A program made the position numbers and the translations under genes. A stretch of DNA of 7,403 bases from Candidatus Omnitrophota bacterium (GTDB lineage Bacteria > Ratteibacteria > UBA8468 > B48-G9 > DSTR01), in assembly GCA_023818865.1 (NCBI GenBank), contig JAMWDF010000121.1:1-7403 (forward strand). The letters are read 5' to 3'. Below, piece after piece: positions 1 through 5,082 of this stretch. Below the pieces are notes generated by a model, which was not told the DNA's origin, ran no database searches, and was given only the letters and a program-made list of their open reading frames with translations. The stretch's first letter is position 1. The number at the start of each line of letters is the position of its first letter.

Positions 1-924
1 AGGTAACTCAAGGTAATTGACCACCAGGGTTTCCTTTTTTTCTTCAACTCCGACTATCTGGTATTGCTTGTTTCCTCTGGTGCGAGCCAGAGCCAGTACC
101 ATCTGTTTGCTAAAATCTACCGGCGGCAGCGGCAAAGCCAAATTCTGCCTCTGGTTTTGCACCTGCCAGAGCTTCTCCAGCTCTGCTTTTTCCCTGATAA
201 TTAGATGGGGAGGGGGAAATTCTCGGGTGAATGATTCCTCTTCCTTCTCTTTTGGCGGCCGAAGAGAATCCAGCGAAGGAGAGCTGATCTTCATTGCCCG
301 GAGAGCCTTCTCTTCCCCAAGGCCACCTTGGCCAGAACCAGCCAAGGCTTCTTCCTTGGCTGTCTTTCTCCCCAAAGCAGTCACCGGCAAAGTCTCAGTT
401 CTCTCTACTTTTGCTTTGTCAGATAATTCTTTCCCGGAGGCTTCCCCAGAAGCCTCTTGTGGCTTTTCCTTTTGTCTGTCTTTGTTTTTCTCCGCGATAA
501 GGTTCTCAGCCACCGGAAGTTTTTCTCTTTTATGCGGGGAGGGAGAAATTTCCTCTGGTTTTTCCTCTATTTCCTCTGGCCAGCGAACCAGAGAAGTGTC
601 TTTGGACGATGGAAGCCGGGGCAAAAAGACTAACAAAATAATGGCCGCTGCCAGACTGACGGCCAGAAGAAGCAGCCTGGGCCGGAGAAGGAAAGAAGGT
701 TTGCTCAGCACCCGAGCAAGAATTTCCGCTTCCGGGTATTCCTGGGCAGTAACTTGCCCATATTCTTTCAACCAAGAATGAATCTTTTCCCAAGCCTGAC
801 TCTTTTTCTGACACTCAGGACAAACCTGGAGATGTTGCCGCCACTTCCGGTTGGTTTTCTCATCCAATTCCGGAAGCTGCACCAGTAATCTATCAAAATC
901 TCGGCAAAATTTTTCTCTCTTCAT
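1..924 (-). CDS. Anti-sigma factor: zinc finger, one TM helix, PrcB-like outer domain (3' end cut)
   Basis: The reading frame starts at ATG 924-922 and stays open for 308 codons to the window edge, so the C-terminus is missing. Seen: Cys7 followed by His31, Cys35 and Cys38 gives the HxxxCxxC zinc-binding anti-sigma (ZAS) pattern; residues 84-101 form one hydrophobic helix (LLLLAVSLAAAIILLVFL); residues 115-230 are a Lys/Glu/Pro/Ser-rich low-complexity linker. Residues 240-308 (HLIIREKAELEKLW, then PPVDFSKQMVLAL) resemble the PrcB C-terminal domain family, whose members share an Ile-Arg...Leu-Trp start and a VDFS core. Inferred role: the cytoplasmic zinc finger holds the neighbouring ECF sigma factor inactive, while the outer domain senses an envelope signal. 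An in-frame TAA lies two codons upstream, so the start cannot be earlier. No Shine-Dalgarno is visible, which suggests translational coupling to the sigma gene. The anti-sigma role is firm from motif and context; the PrcB assignment is by eye. Confidence 0.85.
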   Translation of the reverse strand, partial: MKREKFCRDFDRLLVQLPELDEKTNRKWRQHLQVCPECQKKSQAWEKIHSWLKEYGQVTAQEYPEAEILARVLSKPSFLLRPRLLLLAVSLAAAIILLVFLPRLPSSKDTSLVRWPEEIEEKPEEISPSPHKREKLPVAENLIAEKNKDRQKEKPQEASGEASGKELSDKAKVERTETLPVTALGRKTAKEEALAGSGQGGLGEEKALRAMKISSPSLDSLRPPKEKEEESFTREFPPPHLIIREKAELEKLWQVQNQRQNLALPLPPVDFSKQMVLALARTRGNKQYQIVGVEEKKETLVVNYLELP

Positions 925-927
925 TTT

Positions 928-1449
928 TTAGTCAAGATATGGTTCCAGAATCTGCCTTAACCGGCCCCGCGCTCTCGCCAGTCGGGATTTCACTGTACCT
1001 AACCGGCATTTAAGAACAGAAGCAATCTCTTGATAAGAACGCTCTTCAATGTCCCGGAGAACAATAATTAATTTCTCCTGCGGTGAAAGCTTTTCCAAGG
1101 CTTGCCGGACATATTGAACCCTTTCTTCTTTTTTCAGAAGTTCCTCTGAAGAATCTCTTGGATCCAGCCGACCGAGTACCTTCGGCTCAGCTGGAGAAGG
1201 CCACCGGCTTCTTTTCTTTTGTCTCACCAAGTTACACCAGACATTGAAAGTCATCCGGTAAAGATAGGTGAAAAGCTGGGAGCGGCCTTCAAACCGGTCC
1301 AAATGTTGGTAGAGCTTCGTAAACACCTCCTGAACCACATCCCTGGCATCAGCCTCGTTTCCGGACAAGCGGTAAGCCAGAGCGTAAACCTTTCCTCCTT
1401 CCTTCCGGAAAATCTCGGTGAACCGTTCCTGCTTCTGGCTGTCTGGCAT
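928..1449 (-). CDS. ECF-family RNA polymerase sigma factor
   Basis: This 173-residue protein has the normal length and layout of an ECF (group 4) sigma-70 factor. Region 2 spans about residues 12-80, with DARDVVQEVF (34-43) as the core-binding part of region 2.2 and FTYLYRMTFNVWCNLVRQKK (60-79) covering regions 2.3-2.4, which melt and read the -10 element. A short linker follows, then region 4 from about 117 (LSPQEKLIIVLRDIEERSYQ) with the helix-turn-helix YQEIASVLK...GTVKSRLARAR (139-161) that reads the -35 element. Two consecutive in-frame TAA codons a few codons upstream make ATG 1449 the earliest usual start. The anti-sigma gene follows after 3 bases in the same frame, the usual arrangement for ECF regulation. 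It probably controls its own operon through the GGAACC/GTCTAA promoter just upstream. Its wider regulon cannot be read here. Confidence 0.95.
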   Translation of the reverse strand: MPDSQKQERFTEIFRKEGGKVYALAYRLSGNEADARDVVQEVFTKLYQHLDRFEGRSQLFTYLYRMTFNVWCNLVRQKKRSRWPSPAEPKVLGRLDPRDSSEELLKKEERVQYVRQALEKLSPQEKLIIVLRDIEERSYQEIASVLKCRLGTVKSRLARARGRLRQILEPYLD

Positions 1450-1464
1450 GAAATTTTCTATTTA

Positions 1465-1493
1465 TTAGACACTTCTTCTTATTTTCTGGTTCC
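1465..1493 (-). promoter_or_regulatory. Candidate autoregulatory ECF promoter of the sigma/anti-sigma operon
   Basis: On the minus strand GGAACC (1493-1488) is followed by a 17-base spacer and GTCTAA (1470-1465). A GGAAC-type -35 with a GTC-type -10 at 16-17 bases is the known layout of many ECF-dependent promoters, and such promoters often precede the sigma gene itself. The start site would lie near 1458, only about 8-10 bases before ATG 1449, giving a near-leaderless transcript. That fits the absence of a Shine-Dalgarno sequence before the sigma gene. The spacer is A/G-rich. The assignment rests on consensus and position only. Confidence 0.65.
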
Positions 1494-1498
1494 AAAAG

Positions 1499-1528
1499 AT
1501 GACTGGTTTTCTCCTGTCATGGTATCAT
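1499..1528 (+). promoter_or_regulatory. Candidate housekeeping (extended -10) promoter for the hxlB operon
   Basis: TGGTATCAT at 1520-1528 is an extended -10 element (TGn followed by a 5/6 match to TATAAT). ATGACT at 1499-1504, 18 bases upstream, is a weaker -35 (4/6 to TTGACA). Transcription would begin near 1535, giving a leader of about 33 bases before ATG 1568. It stands back to back with the sigma promoter, the two -35 elements being only 5 bases apart. Confidence 0.45.
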
Positions 1529-1555
1529 AAAAATAAGGAAATTTCTGTTTTGGTT

Positions 1556-1560
1556 GAAGG
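1556..1560 (+). promoter_or_regulatory. Ribosome binding site deciding the hxlB start
   Basis: GAAGG lies 7 bases before ATG 1568, a good Shine-Dalgarno spacing. The upstream in-frame ATG at 1499 has no such site and precedes the predicted transcription start, so 1568 is chosen as the start. Confidence 0.6.
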
Positions 1561-1567
1561 CAAGTCT

Positions 1568-2080
1568 ATGGAAATCATCCTGAAAGAAATCAACCGGGCA
1601 TTAGCCCGGGTAAAAGAAGAAGACTGGCAGACCCTTGGCCAGTTGATAGCCAAACCTGGTCGGATTTTCGTCGCTGGCGCTGGCCGCAGCGGAATGATTG
1701 GCCGGTGCTTTGCTATTAGACTTCGCCATTTAGGAAAAGAAAGTTATGTCGCAGGCGAGAGCATTTGTCCGCCAGTCGGCAAGAAAGATACCCTGGTAGT
1801 CATCTCCTGCTCTGGCAAGACCAAATCCACTCTCGGGTTTGCTCAGACAGCCGCTTTGGCTGGCAGCCGAGTGGTAACCATAACCGCTCATCCTGACTCC
1901 CCCTTAGCCTCGCTTGCCCACCAGGTAATTTTCATTCCTGAGGGACCTTCCCGACAGTTTGCCCATTCTCTGTTTGAACAGGTAGCCTTTCTATTTCTTG
2001 AAGCCAGTATCCAGCGTTATCGGTGCGCCCAGCGGATCCCAACCAGATTGATGGCGCGGCGGCATACCAATCTTGAGTAG
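1568..2080 (+). CDS. hxlB: 6-phospho-3-hexuloisomerase (PHI), SIS-domain protein
   Basis: PHI interconverts D-arabino-hex-3-ulose 6-phosphate and fructose 6-phosphate in the cytoplasm. It forms the second step of the ribulose monophosphate route (formaldehyde fixation in bacteria, or the reverse for pentose supply in many archaea). From ATG 1568 the protein has 170 residues, near the usual 175-185. The SIS fold is clear: IFVAGAGRSGMIGRCFAIRL (33-52) with RHLG next, closely like known PHIs; the second sugar-phosphate loop SCSGKT (80-85, usually SGSGET); LFEQ (135-138) carrying the conserved Glu; and the family's terminal signature RHTNLE (165-170, usually RHANLE). No hexulose-phosphate synthase gene (hxlA) lies in the window, so the pathway role is open. 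The next gene begins 2 bases after its stop, which suggests an operon. Another phosphosugar isomerase function is possible but less likely given the C-terminal signature. Confidence 0.87.
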   Translation: MEIILKEINRALARVKEEDWQTLGQLIAKPGRIFVAGAGRSGMIGRCFAIRLRHLGKESYVAGESICPPVGKKDTLVVISCSGKTKSTLGFAQTAALAGSRVVTITAHPDSPLASLAHQVIFIPEGPSRQFAHSLFEQVAFLFLEASIQRYRCAQRIPTRLMARRHTNLE

Positions 2081-2082
2081 AG

Positions 2083-3768
2083 ATGAAAACTCTGGTGATT
2101 TTGAATTCAGCTGATTCTATTCCTTATCGGCGGGCTACCCGGGGTGTACTGAGCATTCTGGAACATCTCGGTATCTTTTTTGAGGTGGTGGACCTGGCCT
2201 GGAGTCGGCTGGCTGAGCAGGAATTGAGGAGTGCTCATTTGATCCTTCTGGGACAGGAAGGTATAGCCAGAAGCCTAAGTGAAGAAGAGGTTCATCTGTT
2301 GATAAGACAGGTCTCTCAGGGCCTGGGACTTTTGCTCTTGGATGGATTCCTGCCTGGTTATTCTTCTACCCTTCTTAGAATGCTTGGGGTAGAGAACTTT
2401 CATTCAGGAAAAACAGAGGCAATCAGGTTGGTAAAACCTGACTGGATTACTGAAACTAGTTCCTTGAAAGAAGTGCCCCTTAAAAGACCACTTTCTTGTT
2501 ATTTCTGGGCGCCCTCTTTGGAAGGTTGGACTTGTTTCCTCAAAGATGACCAAGGCAATCCGGTAGGACTGAGACAAACCCTGGGCCGAGGCCGGGTAGT
2601 AATCTTCGGTGTTTCTGCTGGCCTGTGGCAGGAGGAATACCTGGGACATGCAGCCGGGCTGGATGGGGTTTTCTGGAGAAGTCTGATCTGGTGTACAAGA
2701 AAACCATTTCTCGCTAGGGCGATGCCTCCCCTGCTAACTGCCAGAATTGATGATGTTTCTGGGTCAGGCAGCCCGGTGGCAACCTGTAAAGAAACAGTCA
2801 GTAAGCTAAAATACCTGGAGGTATTAAATCGGTACGGTTTCATCCCTAATCTGGGTATTTTCGTGGACGACTTAGGTCCTGAGGATATGAAAACGGCTAA
2901 AACTGCTTTTCATGAATCCCGGGCTGAATTCTCAGCCCATGCCTTTCGCGACCCAAGCAATATCAATGAATTTCCTATTTACCTGAAGCATACCGGTGAA
3001 GAATTCCCCCAGGAAACCCTTAAAGAACATTTTGAAAAACTTGACCGGTTCTTTTCTTACTGGAGCCTTAAGCCTGCCCAAACAGTCAATGCCCATTTTG
3101 GAGAAATCGGACTGGCCAGTTTACCTTTCCTGAAACAACGTGGTCAGCATTACCTGATGAATGTCTGTCGGGTAGGCAAGAGTTTTGCTGACCCGACCAG
3201 TCACTCTTGGGAATTGAAACCTTACCAGAAACTAAATTTTTCTCTGGATTTTATTCCGGAGGACCCCGAGTTCTTTCAAGCCTTGGCTCTCCCTGGATTG
3301 GACTTCTCAGCCGGCAAACCAGATTTTGATTTTCTCTATGGTTGTACCCCTTTCTGGCAAGAAAATTCCCAGGTGGACATCCAAGGGGCAGTCCGACGGG
3401 GTAGTTTACAAATTAGACAGGGACTGGAAAACCTTTTCTTTGGCTGTCTAATGACTCATGAGCAGCGGATTGGTTATCTCACCCTTCAGCAATGGGAGGA
3501 GATTATCAAATCCATTGTCCAAGAACTCCGATCCTTACCCCATATTTTCAAGAGTTATGACGCTATTTCCGCCTATGCTGAAAGCCGGGCCCGAACCAAC
3601 CTGCTCGGAGTGGAACACAACCAGGGAGAACTCACTCTTTCTTTAAAGGGCAGCTCAGTTGTCACCCAGCTGGTTTACCTTTTTTTGGATGAAGGCTCAA
3701 AGATTCGCCAGCAGTTTCTTGAAATTCCGCCATTTTCTGGCTCGGTTGTTCTGACCTTCCGGGTGTGA
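2083..3768 (+). CDS. Putative polysaccharide deacetylase-like protein with N-terminal amidotransferase-like domain
   Basis: I do not recognise a named gene. The 561-residue protein has no signal peptide or membrane helix and is probably cytoplasmic. Residues 1-205 look like an alpha/beta Rossmann or class-I amidotransferase-like domain: strand MKTLVILNS, then AHLILLGQEG, LGLLLLDGF, and GRGRVVIFGVSAGLW (169-183). No Cys-His-Glu triad is evident, so this part is likely non-catalytic. Residues 215-500 resemble the NodB/polysaccharide deacetylase barrel: TARIDDV (219-225) with paired Asp223-Asp224, possible metal ligands His286 (FSAHAF) and His338 (NAHFGEIG), LPFLKQRG (347-354), and MTHEQ (457-461) before a helix. 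The last 50 residues look like a beta-rich tail. The start follows the hxlB stop by 2 bases with only a weak GAG upstream, which suggests translational coupling. Its substrate is unknown; a sugar or glycan is inferred from the fold and the hxlB neighbour. It meets the next gene tail to tail across 20 bases, with no clear terminator. Confidence 0.6.
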   Translation: MKTLVILNSADSIPYRRATRGVLSILEHLGIFFEVVDLAWSRLAEQELRSAHLILLGQEGIARSLSEEEVHLLIRQVSQGLGLLLLDGFLPGYSSTLLRMLGVENFHSGKTEAIRLVKPDWITETSSLKEVPLKRPLSCYFWAPSLEGWTCFLKDDQGNPVGLRQTLGRGRVVIFGVSAGLWQEEYLGHAAGLDGVFWRSLIWCTRKPFLARAMPPLLTARIDDVSGSGSPVATCKETVSKLKYLEVLNRYGFIPNLGIFVDDLGPEDMKTAKTAFHESRAEFSAHAFRDPSNINEFPIYLKHTGEEFPQETLKEHFEKLDRFFSYWSLKPAQTVNAHFGEIGLASLPFLKQRGQHYLMNVCRVGKSFADPTSHSWELKPYQKLNFSLDFIPEDPEFFQALALPGLDFSAGKPDFDFLYGCTPFWQENSQVDIQGAVRRGSLQIRQGLENLFFGCLMTHEQRIGYLTLQQWEEIIKSIVQELRSLPHIFKSYDAISAYAESRARTNLLGVEHNQGELTLSLKGSSVVTQLVYLFLDEGSKIRQQFLEIPPFSGSVVLTFRV

Positions 3769-3788
3769 ACTGCTCTGACCCAGCCCTG

Positions 3789-5078
3789 TTAATGGGGATA
3801 AACTAACCAGAGAAGCAAGGAACCAACCAGGACAGCCGTTAAGGTGAAAGGTAAACCCAGCCTCATAAACTGGCCAAACCGCACGGGAAAACCTTCTTGG
3901 CGGAGTAAACCCACTGCCACTAGATTACAGCTGGCTCCGACCGGAGTAATATTTCCTCCCAAGCAAGTCCCCAAAAGAAGTCCGAATAAGTAGGGAAAAG
4001 GATTTAATCCTGATTGGTTAGCCAGAATTTTGATTGTACCTATCATCGCCATGGTATAGGGAATGTTATCCACCAGGGCGGAAACCAGCACTGATAGCCA
4101 AACAACCATCAGATAAAGCAAGAAAGGCTGGCGCTGACCAACCGTGGCTAATCGGTAAGCCAGCTCATCAATCAAACCTGCCTTTCTTAGCGCTCCCACC
4201 AGAATAAAAATTCCTACCAGGAGGAAAAAACTCTGCCAGTCAATCTCGGTTAACCTTAGCTTCTGCCTATCATGGTAACGCTGCCAGATTGCCCCAGCCA
4301 CAGCCGTCGTCAAGCAGCTAGCCAGAGGGAAGTAACTGAAATGTTGATAAAAGAAGGAACTCACGGCCAGGGCTAACACCATGAAACTTAGAAGATAAGT
4401 AGGCACCCAGGAACTCACTGTAATCTTCCTTTCAGCTGGAGGGAAACGTTGGCGGTACCTCCGGAAAAAAGAATACAGAACCAAAAAAGAAAAAAAGGCA
4501 CTGATTTCTACAAAAAAGAAAAGGCCGGGTCGGCCGCTAAAACTCCCCAGAATCCTGGCTGGCAAGTAGAAAAAGTCAGTGAATCTGAGACCTGTTTCCA
4601 TTGCGAGAATCAAACTGGGACTATCACCAACCATGGTGGCACAACCTTGGAGATTGCTGGAAATAGCCATTCCGATAACCAGGGGAACAGGATTGAGATT
4701 TCGCTTCCGGGTATAACTGAACGCCACTGGGGCCATAATCATCAAAGTGGCTACATTTTCTATCAAAATGGAGACCAAACTGGTAATCAGGCAGATCAAA
4801 AGATAAACCAAACCGGCAGGATACTGCTTCTGTTCAATCTTTTCTACTAACCAGGCTGGTACCCGAGAATCGGAAAAAAGACGCGAAACAAAACTGGTAC
4901 CGAGAAAAACGCCCAAGACATTATAGTTGAGAGAAGAAAACAGGTCTGACCAACCAAGCACCCCTAAGGCAAGATAAACAATGACTGCGGCGTAAACAAA
5001 ATACAATTGCTCGCTTCGGCGGAACACCAATCCCAGGTAGGCCAAGAAAAAAATGGCCAGAACCAGAGATTTTATCAT
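3789..5078 (-). CDS. ArsB/NhaD/SLC13-type ion transporter (permease)
   Basis: This 429-residue polytopic membrane protein has about 10-12 hydrophobic helices. It shows the two-fold repeat of the ion transporter (ArsB/NhaD/CitM/SLC13) superfamily. First half: IENVATLMIMAP (106-117) and SNLQGCATMVGDSPSLILA (141-159). Second half: ALVDNIPYTMAM (334-345) and GGNITPVGASCNLVAVG (374-390). In family members these paired loops enter the membrane and form the substrate and cation site. The canonical GDPPN of the first loop here reads GDSPS. Known members move arsenite, sodium/proton, citrate or dicarboxylates; the substrate here cannot be told. ATG 5078 lies 4 bases after the stop of the upstream membrane protein, with GAGG only 2 bases before the ATG, so coupled translation is likely. 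There is no arsR or arsC nearby, which argues against calling it an arsenite pump. Confidence 0.85.
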   Translation of the reverse strand: MIKSLVLAIFFLAYLGLVFRRSEQLYFVYAAVIVYLALGVLGWSDLFSSLNYNVLGVFLGTSFVSRLFSDSRVPAWLVEKIEQKQYPAGLVYLLICLITSLVSILIENVATLMIMAPVAFSYTRKRNLNPVPLVIGMAISSNLQGCATMVGDSPSLILAMETGLRFTDFFYLPARILGSFSGRPGLFFFVEISAFFSFLVLYSFFRRYRQRFPPAERKITVSSWVPTYLLSFMVLALAVSSFFYQHFSYFPLASCLTTAVAGAIWQRYHDRQKLRLTEIDWQSFFLLVGIFILVGALRKAGLIDELAYRLATVGQRQPFLLYLMVVWLSVLVSALVDNIPYTMAMIGTIKILANQSGLNPFPYLFGLLLGTCLGGNITPVGASCNLVAVGLLRQEGFPVRFGQFMRLGLPFTLTAVLVGSLLLWLVYPH

Positions 5079-5082
5079 CGCC

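Noticed and set aside
17..781. Long plus-strand open frame of 254 codons
   Set aside because: It is antisense to the anti-sigma gene, whose minus-strand frame shows a zinc finger, TM helix and recognisable outer domain. The plus-strand translation is Ser/Arg-rich with no family features.
1499..1567. N-terminal extension of hxlB from the ATG at 1499
   Set aside because: The extra 23 residues fall outside the PHI family's usual start, overlap the predicted promoter, and lack a Shine-Dalgarno, while ATG 1568 has GAAGG at the right spacing.
3769..3788. Terminator between the convergent genes
   Set aside because: Only 20 bases are available. The best pairing (GGGT/ACCC around 3760-3782) is 4 base pairs with a long loop and no T-run, so no intrinsic terminator is supported.
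4449..4850. Plus-strand open frame inside the permease gene
   Set aside because: It is antisense to conserved transporter motifs on the minus strand; its Lys/Gln/Asn-rich translation has no recognisable fold.
3789..5078. Calling the permease an arsenite pump (arsB)
   Set aside because: The superfamily match does not determine the substrate, and no arsenic-resistance genes adjoin it.
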